Program-made: the position numbers and the translations under genes
Assembly (NCBI RefSeq): GCF_029263155.1
Contig: NZ_JAJCYB010000012.1
Span: forward strand, 1 to 51,067
Direction: 5' to 3'
Length of the DNA stretch: 51,067 nucleotides
From: Pseudonocardia sp.
GTDB taxonomy: Bacteria > Actinomycetota > Actinomycetes > Mycobacteriales > Pseudonocardiaceae
In this document: in pieces, positions 1 to 11,356 of the stretch
Layout: each line of letters begins with the position of its first letter
Numbering within the stretch: position 1 is the stretch's first letter
Notes under the pieces: generated by a model
Database searches by the model: none
What the model was told of the DNA's origin: nothing
What the model saw: only the letters and a program-made list of their open reading frames with translations

Positions 1-137
1 GCCCCCCACCGGGGCCCGACCGGAGAACCAGCAGTGGAAGAGCCGGACAGACCGGCAGCTCAACCACGACCTTCTCCCACCAACCCACCCAGAAGATCAA
101 CCAGCGCGTAACGCGAACTGCGGCGGTGGATCCAGGC
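1..137. other. window edge, no gene recognised
   Basis: This GC-rich stretch lies downstream of htpX, which ends at 138 on the minus strand. Open frames that cross it are antisense shadows of htpX. I see no promoter, RNA gene or convincing terminator in it. Confidence 0.5.
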
Positions 138-989
138 TCAGCGCTCCGGCAGCCGCATGTTCTCCAGCCGCCGGATCCGCTCCTCCATCGGCGGGTGGGT
201 GGCGAACAACCGCGCCATCTGCTCCCCCGCCCGGAACGGGTTGGCGATCATCAGGTGCGACTGCGCCGTGAGCTGCGGGTCCGGGGGCAGCGGGGCGAGC
301 TGGGTGCCGGCGGCCAGCTTGCGCAGAGCCGACGCCAGTGCCAGCGGGTCGCCGGTCATCGCGGCACCCGAGGCGTCGGCCTGGAACTCCCGCGAGCGGC
401 TCACCGCCATCTGCACGAGCCCGGCCGCGACCGGTCCGAGCAGCGCGATGAGGATCAGCGCGATCGGGTTGGGGCGCTCGTCGTCGCCCCCGCCGAACAG
501 CCCGGCGAACATGGCCATGTTCGCCAGGAAGCTCACCATCGTGGCCAGCGCGCCGGCGACGGAGGAGATGAGGATGTCGCGGTTGTAGACGTGCGACAAC
601 TCGTGGCCGAGCACCGCCCGCAGCTCGCGCTCGTCGAGCAGTTCGAGCAGGCCGGTGGTGGCACAGACGGCGGCGTGCCGGGGGCTGCGACCGGTGGCGA
701 ACGCGTTCGGCGCGGCGGTGGGCGAGATGTAGAGGCGCGGCATCGGCTGGCGGGCGGCGCGGGAGAGCTCGCGCACGATCCGGTACATGGCCGGGTGCTC
801 GGGCTCGGTGACAGGGCGCGCGTGCATGGCGCGCAGAGCGACCTTGTCGGAGTTGAAGTACGCGTAACCGTTGATCGCCAGCGCCGCGACGACCGCGACC
901 ACCAGGCCGATACGGCCGAAGAACGACCCGACGAGCAGCACGAGTCCGCTCATCCCACCGAGCAGCAGCGCGGTCTTGAGGCCGTTCAT
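138..989 (-). CDS. htpX: M48 family membrane zinc metalloprotease HtpX
   Basis: The 283-residue product matches the HtpX family, membrane proteases that degrade misfolded membrane proteins with the active site facing the cytoplasm. Two hydrophobic segments lie at about residues 5-45. The zinc motif HELSH is at 129-133, two more hydrophobic stretches follow at about 145-185, and a typical [11 protein letters not shown] motif supplies the third zinc ligand (Glu). The ATG at 989 is chosen because the protein then begins [12 protein letters not shown] like other HtpX, and a GGAAGGA sits about 12 nt upstream; the longer open frame to 1082 adds an unconserved tail. It is divergent from the dioxygenase gene. 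In M. tuberculosis htpX (Rv0563) lies beside the polyprenyl synthase grcC1, whose counterpart is also in this window. Confidence 0.93.
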   Translation of the reverse strand: MNGLKTALLLGGMSGLVLLVGSFFGRIGLVVAVVAALAINGYAYFNSDKVALRAMHARPVTEPEHPAMYRIVRELSRAARQPMPRLYISPTAAPNAFATGRSPRHAAVCATTGLLELLDERELRAVLGHELSHVYNRDILISSVAGALATMVSFLANMAMFAGLFGGGDDERPNPIALILIALLGPVAAGLVQMAVSRSREFQADASGAAMTGDPLALASALRKLAAGTQLAPLPPDPQLTAQSHLMIANPFRAGEQMARLFATHPPMEERIRRLENMRLPER

Positions 990-1066
990 GCCGAGGTCCG
1001 TTCCTTCCCACTTCCCTTGCGACTTCAACGAGCCACGAGGGGGTGGTGTTCCGGAACCCCGTTGAC

Positions 1067-1083
1067 GTTGACGCGGCGTCAAC
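1067..1083. promoter_or_regulatory. perfect 7-3-7 palindrome in the divergent htpX/dioxygenase promoter region
   Basis: The sequence GTTGACG-CGG-CGTCAAC is a perfect inverted repeat, preceded by one extra direct copy of GTTGAC at 1061-1066. It lies 78 bp upstream of the htpX start and 17 bp upstream of the chosen start of the PhyH-like gene, a normal place for a regulator-binding site serving one or both genes. The regulator is unknown. If the dioxygenase instead starts at the upstream GTG (1043), the palindrome would be coding. Confidence 0.4.
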
Positions 1084-1099
1084 CCGCAGGCTCGCCTGC

Positions 1100-1747
1100 G
1101 TGATCACCCTGGACACGGACGGCTACCTGCTGCTGCCCGACCTCCTCGATGCCGCCGCCCTCGCCGGGGTCCGCGCGGCGATGCAGGACGTCCTGGACCG
1201 GGACGGGCCCCGCGGACCGGGCGGCACCCTGCACGTCGACGACCTGAGCGGCCCCGCCGTGGAGGCGGTGTGGACGGCGCCGGACCTGGTGGCGGCCGTC
1301 GAGCACGTCCTCGGGCCCGGCCCGGGACGGGGGGCGCTGCACGTCCGCGCCCCGCACCCGGGCTTCGGCGCGCAGGCGCTGCACGCCGACTTCGCCGGCC
1401 CGCCCCCGCCCGAACCGCAGGTGGCCGTGGCGATCGTGGCGCTCGTCGACGTGGCGGAGGACGGCGGCGCGACGCGCGTCGTCCCGGGCACCCACGTCTG
1501 GAACCGCTCCGCACCGGGCGACACCGTCGACCGCACCTGGCCGGGCGAGCGGCGCATCGCGTTGCGCGCGGGATCGGCGGTGGTCCTCAACGGGCACCTG
1601 TGGCACTCCGGTACGCGCAACCGGTCGACCGTGCGCCGCGACGCCCTGCAGGTCACCTGGCGGCGCGTGACCGCGCTTGCGAGGTCACCATCCAGCACAG
1701 CACCGCCGGACACGGCGGCGACGAGCGCGAGCGAGGAGATGGCGTGA
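1100..1747 (+). CDS. phytanoyl-CoA dioxygenase (PhyH)-like Fe(II)/2-oxoglutarate oxygenase
   Basis: The 215-residue product looks like a PhyH-family non-haem iron dioxygenase, which hydroxylates small molecules using 2-oxoglutarate. It starts with the usual [10 protein letters not shown] segment. The metal motif H95-x-D97 (LHADF) is followed by the distal His at about 169 and the 2-oxoglutarate-binding Arg at 173 in WHSGTRNRS. The protein is shorter than typical PhyH enzymes (about 250-300 residues). The GTG at 1100 is preferred because the fold begins just after it, but its ribosome site is weak, and an in-frame GTG at 1043 would add 19 residues. The last residues overlap the next gene by 4 nt, implying co-translation with the DUF5946 gene. 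The substrate is unknown. Confidence 0.72.
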   Translation: MITLDTDGYLLLPDLLDAAALAGVRAAMQDVLDRDGPRGPGGTLHVDDLSGPAVEAVWTAPDLVAAVEHVLGPGPGRGALHVRAPHPGFGAQALHADFAGPPPPEPQVAVAIVALVDVAEDGGATRVVPGTHVWNRSAPGDTVDRTWPGERRIALRAGSAVVLNGHLWHSGTRNRSTVRRDALQVTWRRVTALARSPSSTAPPDTAATSASEEMA

Positions 1748-2139
1748 CCGAGCAGGAGGCCTTCGAGCTGCTGCTCGCGCGCGAGTTCGAGGACCCGGGG
1801 TACTTCGCCGTGCACCACCTCACGGTGGCCGCCTACCGGCTGGAACATCCCGGGGACAGCAGCGACCACGCACTGGCCGTGCTGCTCAGCGTGGTGCGCG
1901 CCGCGATCGACGGGGGGCTGGACGGGCCGGCGCTGCGCAAGCACAACACGTGGGCCTCCGGGCGGCTGCGCGAGCATCCTCCCGGTCGGATCCCGCGCCC
2001 CGTGGGCCGAGCGGCGACGCGCGTGACCGACGTGGCCCGGGCCCGGGACGCCGCCGAGCACTGCGCGCTGGTGCGGCGCTGGGCCGCGGAGGTGTGGGAG
2101 GTGTGGTGGCCCGTCGCCGACGCCGTGCTGCCGGGCTGA
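1744..2139 (+). CDS. DUF5946 family protein
   Basis: The 131-residue protein has the EAFELLLAREF...VHHLTVAAYRLEHPG block that I recognise as DUF5946, a family of unknown function common in actinomycetes. The GTG start overlaps the dioxygenase stop as GTGA, and GAGGAG lies 5-6 nt upstream, so the start is well supported. It is Trp- and His-rich near the C-terminus (EVWEVWWPVADAV). There is no signal peptide or membrane segment. Coupling to the dioxygenase gene suggests a shared process that I cannot name. Confidence 0.75.
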   Translation: MTEQEAFELLLAREFEDPGYFAVHHLTVAAYRLEHPGDSSDHALAVLLSVVRAAIDGGLDGPALRKHNTWASGRLREHPPGRIPRPVGRAATRVTDVARARDAAEHCALVRRWAAEVWEVWWPVADAVLPG

Positions 2140-2142
2140 CCC

Positions 2143-2211
2143 GGTCTCGCGCGCGCAATCGGGTCTCGCGCGCCCCCGGGGCCGCGCGAGACCCCGGAAC
2201 GCGCGCGAACC
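2143..2211. terminator. nested GC-rich palindrome between convergent genes (REP-like / bidirectional terminator)
   Basis: An inner perfect 12-bp stem (GGGTCTCGCGCG at 2161-2172 with its complement at 2183-2194, 10-nt loop) is nested inside weaker outer arms (2143-2156 and about 2200-2211). It fills the whole gap between two convergent genes, where it can act as a bidirectional terminator, but no T-tract is present. Its CTCGCGCG core recurs in the repeats at 32.5 kb, so it may belong to a dispersed repeat family. Confidence 0.55.
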
Positions 2212-2214
2212 GCC

Positions 2215-3216
2215 TCACCAGCCGCGCAGGTCGACCGACCAGGTGTCGAGCACGTGCTCGCCGCGGACGACGTGCATGCGCTCGTGCATCGCCACGGTCG
2301 GGTCGACGTGTGCGGGCAGCACCCGGATCCGGTCGCCGACGACCAACGGTTCCCCGGGCGCGAACGTGAGGTGCTCGTCGGAGCAGAACCAGACCTGCGC
2401 GCCCGGCACGGTGGGGTTGCCGTGGTCCATGCCCAGCGCCTTGAGGCCCACGTCGGCGACGGCCCAGCCGGGCATCTCGCCGGACGGCGCCGTCACCGAC
2501 ACGACGGTCGCCAGCACGCTCAGCGCCTGCCGGAACGGCAGCCCCGCGGCGGTGTAGGCGGTGTCCATGAGCGCGTACGAGCCCGCCTGGACCTCGGTGA
2601 CCCAGGTGTTGAGCGCGTAGGTGCCGGTGCCGCCGCCGGACACGATGTCCCCGCCGACGTCGGCGTGCGCCGCGAGCAGCCGCGCCATGCACTCCTCGGT
2701 GAGCCGGGCGCGCTCGGCGACGTCGTCGAGCATCATCAGGTGGCCCTCGTAGCCCATGACGCCGCGGACGGTCAGCCCGGCGGCGCGGGCCCGGTCGGCG
2801 AGCGCTCCGGCGACGGAGGGGGCGATCCCGCAGCGCGGGAGCCCGACGTTGACGTCGACCAGCACCTCCCGCACCCCGCCGGCGACGGCGGCCGCGAGGG
2901 TCTGCGGCGAGTCGATCGCCACGGTGACGCGGGCGTCGAGGGCGCCGAGCCGGCGCGCGTCGAGCACCTCGTTGGCCAGCAGCAGGTCCTCGCCCAGCCC
3001 GGCCGCGGCCATCCCCTCGACCTCCCGGATCGTGGCGCAGGTGAACCCGGGGTGACTGGCCGCGGCCTGGCGGGCCGCGAGCGCGGTGCTCTTGTGCGCC
3101 TTGACATGCGGGCGCAGCCGTGGGCCGGGCAGGGCCGCGGCCATGTCGGCGATGTTGGCCTCCAGCGCGTCGGCGTCGACGAGCAGTGCGGGCGTGGTCA
3201 GATCGGTGGTGTTCAT
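2215..3216 (-). CDS. D-threonine aldolase / D-serine dehydratase-like PLP enzyme (alanine racemase N-terminal fold)
   Basis: The 333-residue product matches the DSD1/D-threonine aldolase family: PLP- and metal-dependent enzymes that cleave or dehydrate D-3-hydroxyamino acids. The N-terminal TIM barrel opens with TPALLVDADALEANI, and the PLP lysine lies in RPHVKAHK near residue 40. The phosphate-binding SGGGTGTY is at about 195. The C-terminal domain has the metal-site region PAHVDPTVAMHE. Length is slightly short for the family (about 360-380). It starts 4 bp after the lactone oxidase gene, so the two are probably one operon. The exact substrate (threonine, serine or another D-amino acid) cannot be told from sequence. 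Confidence 0.8.
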   Translation of the reverse strand: MNTTDLTTPALLVDADALEANIADMAAALPGPRLRPHVKAHKSTALAARQAAASHPGFTCATIREVEGMAAAGLGEDLLLANEVLDARRLGALDARVTVAIDSPQTLAAAVAGGVREVLVDVNVGLPRCGIAPSVAGALADRARAAGLTVRGVMGYEGHLMMLDDVAERARLTEECMARLLAAHADVGGDIVSGGGTGTYALNTWVTEVQAGSYALMDTAYTAAGLPFRQALSVLATVVSVTAPSGEMPGWAVADVGLKALGMDHGNPTVPGAQVWFCSDEHLTFAPGEPLVVGDRIRVLPAHVDPTVAMHERMHVVRGEHVLDTWSVDLRGW

Positions 3217-3220
3217 GTGG

Positions 3221-4504
3221 TCATCCGAGCACCCGGTCGAGGTAGGGGTTGGTGAAGCGGCGGTCGGGGTCGAGCCGGTCGCGCAGGGCCACGAACGCGT
3301 CGAAGCCCGGGTAGAGCGGGCGCAGGTCGGCCGCGGTGCGCGTGTGCAGCTTGCCCCAGTGCGGCCGACCGTCCAGCGCGGTCATGACGTCCTCGACGGC
3401 CCCGAAGTACGCCTCGTGCGGGTGCCCGCGCTGGACGTGCACGGCGAGGTAGGCACTGTCGCGGCCGGACGCGGTGGACAGCGGGATGTCGTCGGCGGCG
3501 GCGACACGCACCTCCACCGGGAAGGTGACGGCGCGGGCGTGCCGGGTGGCCGCGGCGCGCAGGCCGGCGAACGCCTCATGGACGGCCTCCCGCGGCACGG
3601 CGTACTCCATCTCCAGGAACCGCACGCGGCGCGGACTGGTGAAGACCCGGTAGGAGCGCGCGACGTGCTCGGGTGCCGCGAACTGTTCGGCCGCCAGCCG
3701 GTTGATCCGCGGGACGAGCCGGGGCAGCGCGGTCCCGAGCCGGCAGACGGCGCCGAACGCGGCGTTGCCGACGACCTCGTCGCCCACCCACCCCGCGACC
3801 CGTCCGCGCACCGGCCCCGCCGCCGCGGTGCGGTTGTTGCACTTGGTGATGGCCAGGTCGGTGTGCGGGAACCAGTAGAACTCGAAGTGGTCGTTGCCGG
3901 ACGCGTACGCGTCGAGGTCGGCCAGCACCCGGTCCACCGGCGCCGTCGCCTCGACCGCGTGCAGCCGGAACGCGGGCACCGTCGCGAGCGTGACGTCCAC
4001 CAGCACGCCGAGCGCGCCCAACCCGATCCGGGCGGCGGCGAACACCTCGGCGTGCTCGGCGGGCGAGCAGCGCCGCAGCGACCCGTCGGCGGTGACCAGG
4101 TCCAGCGCCCGCACCTGTGCGGCGATCCCGCGGTGCGCGGAGCCCGTGCCGTGGGTGCCGGTGGAGATCGCGCCCGCGACCGTCTGCGCGTCGATGTCAC
4201 CGAGGTTGGGCAGGGCCCGGCCGCGGTCCCACAGCCACGCGTTGAGCGCGCGCAGCGACAGCCCGGCCGGCACCGTGACCATGTCGCCGTGCAGGCGCAT
4301 CCGGTCCGGGTCGGCCGGTGCCACGAGCGCGACGTCGCGGGCCGCCGCGATCGCGGTGAACGAGTGTCCCGAGCCGACCGCGGTGACCCGCAGGCCGTCG
4401 CGCGCGGCGGCCCGCACGGCGTCGACGACGTCACCCGCGTCCCGGGCCCGCACCGTCCGCACCGGGTCGGCATGCTGGTTACCCGCCCAGTTCCGCCAGG
4501 TCAC
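3221..4504 (-). CDS. FAD-binding D-arabinono-1,4-lactone / L-gulono-1,4-lactone oxidase family protein
   Basis: The 427-residue flavoprotein has the PCMH-type FAD-binding domain (GSGHSFTAIAAA near residue 45, the loop HGTGSAHRG at about 120) followed by an ALO domain ending in the family motif RPHWGKLHT. Such enzymes oxidise aldono-lactones or related sugar acids; the mycobacterial relative is L-gulono-1,4-lactone dehydrogenase. No Cys-linked flavin motif is evident, since the residue before SGHSF is Gly. It begins MTWRNWAGNQ, a typical family N-terminus. It is the first gene of a probable two-gene operon with the D-threonine-aldolase-like gene. Confidence 0.85.
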   Translation of the reverse strand: MTWRNWAGNQHADPVRTVRARDAGDVVDAVRAAARDGLRVTAVGSGHSFTAIAAARDVALVAPADPDRMRLHGDMVTVPAGLSLRALNAWLWDRGRALPNLGDIDAQTVAGAISTGTHGTGSAHRGIAAQVRALDLVTADGSLRRCSPAEHAEVFAAARIGLGALGVLVDVTLATVPAFRLHAVEATAPVDRVLADLDAYASGNDHFEFYWFPHTDLAITKCNNRTAAAGPVRGRVAGWVGDEVVGNAAFGAVCRLGTALPRLVPRINRLAAEQFAAPEHVARSYRVFTSPRRVRFLEMEYAVPREAVHEAFAGLRAAATRHARAVTFPVEVRVAAADDIPLSTASGRDSAYLAVHVQRGHPHEAYFGAVEDVMTALDGRPHWGKLHTRTAADLRPLYPGFDAFVALRDRLDPDRRFTNPYLDRVLG

Positions 4505-4565
4505 GGGCTCGATCCGCCCAGGAGGCCGCGGCGTGATCGGGACCGGCGGCCCGCACCCCGCGAGG

Positions 4566-5051
4566 TCACGAACCGCCGGCGAAGGGGCGGGGCGCGACGC
4601 CTGCCGCCTGCGCCGCGGCCACGTCCTCCGGCCGGCCGTGTCGCACGAAGTGGTCGGCGGGCACCACGACGAGCAGCCCCGACGCGGTGCCGGCCACCGG
4701 CCCGTCCACCGCGCCGAGATGCGCCGTGCCGCTCACCCGGACCTTGCGCCCGGCCCGGGAGTCGATGCGCGAGCGCACGAACAGCGCGGTGCCGATGGGC
4801 ACCGGCGCCCGGAACTCGGTGGTCAGGCTGGCGGTGACGGCCGGTTCCTGCAGGAACGCCTGCAGCGCGCCGAGCGCCTCGTCGAACACCGCAGCCACGA
4901 TCCCGCCGTGGGCGATCCCGGGGGCGCCCTGGTGCTCGGCGGCGAGCGTCACGACCGACTCCAGAGTGAGCGCGTCGACCACCCGGAACCGCATCCGCAG
5001 CCCGCCCGGCAGGCGACCGCACGCGAAACAGCCCGCGTAGTGCTCGGGCAA
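4566..5051 (-). CDS. PaaI-type hotdog-fold thioesterase
   Basis: The 161-residue protein has a CxxC-like start (CFACG) and then the hotdog motif GIAHGGIVAAVFDEALG, with the His-Gly-Gly and acidic residue typical of PaaI/4HBT acyl-CoA thioesterases. The next strand, TTEFRAPVPIG, also fits. The only usable start I find is TTG at 5051. The reading frame stays open upstream without an ATG or GTG, so the N-terminus is uncertain by some 20 residues. It is divergent from the crotonase gene, suggesting a shared role in acyl-CoA metabolism. Confidence 0.78.
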   Translation of the reverse strand: MPEHYAGCFACGRLPGGLRMRFRVVDALTLESVVTLAAEHQGAPGIAHGGIVAAVFDEALGALQAFLQEPAVTASLTTEFRAPVPIGTALFVRSRIDSRAGRKVRVSGTAHLGAVDGPVAGTASGLLVVVPADHFVRHGRPEDVAAAQAAGVAPRPFAGGS

Positions 5052-5188
5052 CTCGGCGCCCAGGGGCGGGGCGTCGGGTGCGGGACGAGATCGGTGGACG
5101 GAGCGGCCATCCCCGGACGGTAGCCCGCGGACCCGGGGTGACGGACGTGACGGCGCGCACCCGGCCCCGGACCGGCAGGATGCGCGCC

Positions 5189-5944
5189 ATGGCCGACATC
5201 GAAGTCCGCAGAGCGACCACCGACGGCGTCGCCGTGCTGACCCTGTCCTACCCCGCCCGCCGCAACGCGATGAACCTGGAGCTCTCGGGGCTGCTGAGCG
5301 CCGCCGTCGAGGCGGCCGTCGCCGACCCGTCCGTCGGCGCCGTCGTCGTGACCGGGGAGGATCCCGGCTTCTGCGCGGGCGGGGACCTCGGCGAGCTCGC
5401 CACGGCCGACCCGGCCACGCTCAAGGCCGTCTACGCCGGGTTCCTCGCCATCGCCGCCTGCCCGCTGCCGACGATCGCCGCCGTCAACGGGGCGGCCGTC
5501 GGCGCCGGGCTGAACCTGGCGCTGGCCGCCGACGTGCGCCTGGCCGGGCCGAGGGCGAGGTTCGACGCCCGCTTCCTGCCGCTGGGCATCCACCCGGGCG
5601 GCGGCTACACGTGGATGGCGCAGCGGGTACTCGGCCCGCAGGCCGCGGCGGCGCTGACGCTGTTCGGCGAGGTCGTCGACGCGCAGGAGGCGCAGCGCAT
5701 CGGCCTGGTGCACCGGACCGTCGACGACGTGGTCGCCGCCGCGGTCGAGATGGGCGCCCGGGCCGCGGCCGTGCCGCGCGGGCTCACCGTGACCACCAAG
5801 GCGACGCTGCGCCTGACCTCGGCCATGGCCTCGCACGCCGACGCCGTGGAGGTGGAGGTGCGGGCCCAGGCCGAGTCGGCGCGCTCGGAGGACTTCCGCA
5901 CCCGGCTGGCCGAACTGCAGCGGAAGATCAGCAGTTCCGCCTGA
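5189..5944 (+). CDS. enoyl-CoA hydratase/isomerase (crotonase) family protein lacking both hydratase glutamates
   Basis: The 251-residue crotonase-fold protein has NAMNLEL, the CoA/oxyanion loop FCAGGDLGEL, the second oxyanion loop NGAAVGAGLNLALAADVRLAG, and GIHPGGGY. A gapless comparison with rat mitochondrial hydratase puts Asn109 at the position of Glu144 and Phe129 at that of Glu164. It is therefore unlikely to hydrate enoyl-CoA by the standard mechanism and may be an isomerase, hydrolase or other crotonase. The ATG at 5189 has GGCAGGA upstream; an in-frame ATG at 5180 is possible. It is divergent from the thioesterase and 112 bp upstream of korA. Confidence 0.85.
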   Translation: MADIEVRRATTDGVAVLTLSYPARRNAMNLELSGLLSAAVEAAVADPSVGAVVVTGEDPGFCAGGDLGELATADPATLKAVYAGFLAIAACPLPTIAAVNGAAVGAGLNLALAADVRLAGPRARFDARFLPLGIHPGGGYTWMAQRVLGPQAAAALTLFGEVVDAQEAQRIGLVHRTVDDVVAAAVEMGARAAAVPRGLTVTTKATLRLTSAMASHADAVEVEVRAQAESARSEDFRTRLAELQRKISSSA

Positions 5945-6056
5945 ACGAACGGACAGGTGTGACATCGGCCGGGGTACGAGGACACTGACGTGAACAGGGA
6001 GTTAACCTCGACCGAGTCCACCCCCGCGCCCCCGGCCATGAGGACGAGCCCGCACC

Positions 6057-7939
<1,883 letters not shown>

Positions 7940-7943
<4 letters not shown>

Positions 7944-7981
7944 CCGCCGACGTACTTCTTCCCGCGGAGGCGAAGAGATGA
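7940..7981 (+). CDS. 13-codon mini-cistron [13 protein letters not shown] between korA and korB
   Basis: The ORF reads [13 protein letters not shown] and is exactly 42 nt including the stop. Its ATG lies in the ATGA of the korA stop, and its own TGA overlaps the korB ATG as ATGA. GGAGG within the codons for A-E-A lies 7 nt before the korB start, so the mini-ORF carries the korB ribosome site. Two further copies of the same length and peptide pattern precede nuoM (19260-19301) and the inositol-monophosphatase-like gene (36037-36078). Translation is inferred from this conservation, not shown. Confidence 0.6.
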
Positions 7982-9063
7982 CCGCGCTCGATCTCGGACT
8001 GCCCTCGATCGGCGGCCTCGACGGCGTCCCGACCACCGAGGACAAGCAGACCGCCAAGGACTTCACCTCCGACCAGGAGGTGCGCTGGTGCCCGGGCTGC
8101 GGCGACTACGCCGTGCTGGCCGCGGTCCGCCAGTTCCTGCCCACGCTGGGGATCCGGCGCGAGAACACGGTGTTCGTGTCCGGGATCGGCTGCTCGTCGC
8201 GGTTCCCGTACTACCTCAACACCTACGGCCTGCACTCGATCCACGGCCGCGCCCCGACCATCGCCACCGGGCTCACGGTCACCCGTCCCGACCTGTCGGT
8301 GTGGGTCGTCACCGGCGACGGCGACGCGCTGTCGATCGGCGGCAACCACCTGATCCACGCGTTGCGCCGCAACGTCAACCTCAAGATCCTGCTGTTCAAC
8401 AACCGGATCTACGGCCTGACGAAGGGCCAGTACTCGCCCACATCCGAGGTCGGGAAGGTCACCAAGTCCACCCCGATGGGCTCGGTCGACCACCCCTTCA
8501 ACCCGATCTCGCTGGCGCTGGGCGCGGAGGCCACGTTCGTCGGCCGCGCCCTGGACTCCGACCGCAAGGGCCTCACCGCCGTGCTCGGGGCGGCCGCGGC
8601 CCACCGCGGCAGCGCGCTCGTCGAGATCTTCCAGGACTGCCCGATCTTCAACGACGGGGCCTTCGACATCCTGCGCAAGGGCGACGAGGCCGCCGAACGC
8701 CTGATCCCGGTCACCGACGGCGAGCCGATCCGCTTCGGGCCGGTCGGCGACGACGGTCTCGGCAGCTACGCGGTGGTGCAGCAGGGCTTCGGGCTGCGCG
8801 TGGCCAAGGCCGACGAGGTCGACGCGGAGCAGATCGTCACCCACGACGCCGGAGACCACGCCCTCGCGTTCGCGCTGTCGCGGCTGTCGGACCAGGACCT
8901 CATGCACACCGTCACCGGCATCTTCCGCAACGTCGACCGCACCACCTACGACGACGCCACCCGCGCCCAGGTCGACGCCGCCCGGCAGGGCGCCGCGACC
9001 GCGGGCGGACCCGACCTGCAGGCGCTGCTCAACGGGCGCGACACCTGGACCGTCGTCGGCTGA
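7978..9063 (+). CDS. korB: 2-oxoacid:ferredoxin oxidoreductase beta subunit (KorB), ThDP-binding
   Basis: The 361-residue beta subunit binds thiamine diphosphate and its iron-sulfur cluster. WCPGCGDYAVLAAV (C-x2-C) is near residue 33 and GIGCSSRFPYYL at about 70. The ThDP motif GDGDALSIGGNHLIHALRRNVN is followed by LLFNNRIYGLTKGQYSPTS. The ATG at 7978 is chosen over the longer frame from 7927 because GGAGG sits 7 nt upstream and the protein then starts MTALDLG. It is co-translated with korA through the 13-codon mini-cistron. Reduced ferredoxin made by KorAB could feed NDH-1 or biosynthesis. Confidence 0.93.
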   Translation: MTALDLGLPSIGGLDGVPTTEDKQTAKDFTSDQEVRWCPGCGDYAVLAAVRQFLPTLGIRRENTVFVSGIGCSSRFPYYLNTYGLHSIHGRAPTIATGLTVTRPDLSVWVVTGDGDALSIGGNHLIHALRRNVNLKILLFNNRIYGLTKGQYSPTSEVGKVTKSTPMGSVDHPFNPISLALGAEATFVGRALDSDRKGLTAVLGAAAAHRGSALVEIFQDCPIFNDGAFDILRKGDEAAERLIPVTDGEPIRFGPVGDDGLGSYAVVQQGFGLRVAKADEVDAEQIVTHDAGDHALAFALSRLSDQDLMHTVTGIFRNVDRTTYDDATRAQVDAARQGAATAGGPDLQALLNGRDTWTVVG

Positions 9064-9196
9064 CACCGCTGCCCGGGCCGGGGCCACTGATCGTCACCGT
9101 GGCCAAACCCCGCCTCCGGTACTACCGTGACGCCCGGCTCGGGGATCGGTCGCACGGTGGGGGTGCAGGCGTGGTTCGCGGACGATCGGGTGCCCG

Positions 9197-10858
<1,662 letters not shown>

Positions 10859-10984
10859 GTTCGGGCCGGTCGGGGGACGCCTGGTCGAACCGTCCGAGAG
10901 GCCGTGCGGCGGGGCGGTGACACCGACCGACCTCCGTCACGATCGACGAGCGCACCCCGCCGGCCCGACGGCCGTGCCGTGCAG
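10859..10984. other. intergenic gap between convergent genes
   Basis: These 126 bp separate the convergent kinase and small membrane protein genes. I see no clear strong hairpin or other element. Confidence 0.4.
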
Positions 10985-11347
10985 TCACGCGCGGTCGTCG
11001 GGGCCGGGCTGGCGCGGGATGTCCGGCGGCTCGCGGCGGGCGACCCCCAGCAGGTCCAGCGCACCGCTGGCCCGCGTGCCCACCCGGGGTACCGGCGGCA
11101 TCCCGAGGGTGGTGCCGTCCAGCGCGGACAGGGCCGGGTCGACCGCGGGCCCGGACGGCATCTCGGGCTGCGGCCGCCGCTGCGGGAGGTCCGGTCCGGG
11201 TCCGGGCTCGTGCGGTGGGACCGAACGTCCGGGGTACCCGGCCATCGGCCGTTGCCGGGGCCGCACGAACAGCAGCCACGTGACGCCTGCGCCGAGCAGG
11301 AACGCCACCGCGCACAGCACCCACACCTGGGCCAGCAACCAGGCCAC
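10985..11347 (-). CDS. small single-pass membrane protein with Pro-rich tail, partner of the OmpA-like gene
   Basis: The 120-residue protein has one N-terminal membrane helix (about residues 3-28, LLAQVWVLCAVAFLLGAGVTWLLFV), then a Pro/Gly/Arg-rich, probably disordered tail. GTG start with AGGAGG 6 nt upstream, 9 bp after the OmpA-like gene, so the two form an operon. Small membrane proteins also follow ompATb (arfA) in mycobacteria (arfB/arfC). That analogy rests on position and topology only; I recognise no domain here. Confidence 0.68.
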   Translation of the reverse strand: MAWLLAQVWVLCAVAFLLGAGVTWLLFVRPRQRPMAGYPGRSVPPHEPGPGPDLPQRRPQPEMPSGPAVDPALSALDGTTLGMPPVPRVGTRASGALDLLGVARREPPDIPRQPGPDDRA

Positions 11348-11356
11348 GGAGTCCTC

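Noticed and set aside
97..1116. Long open frames opposite or out of frame with htpX and many other genes
   Set aside because: In GC-rich DNA the antisense and shifted frames stay open. Their products are Arg/Pro/Ala/His-rich and lack known motifs, while the overlapping frame encodes a clear protein family.
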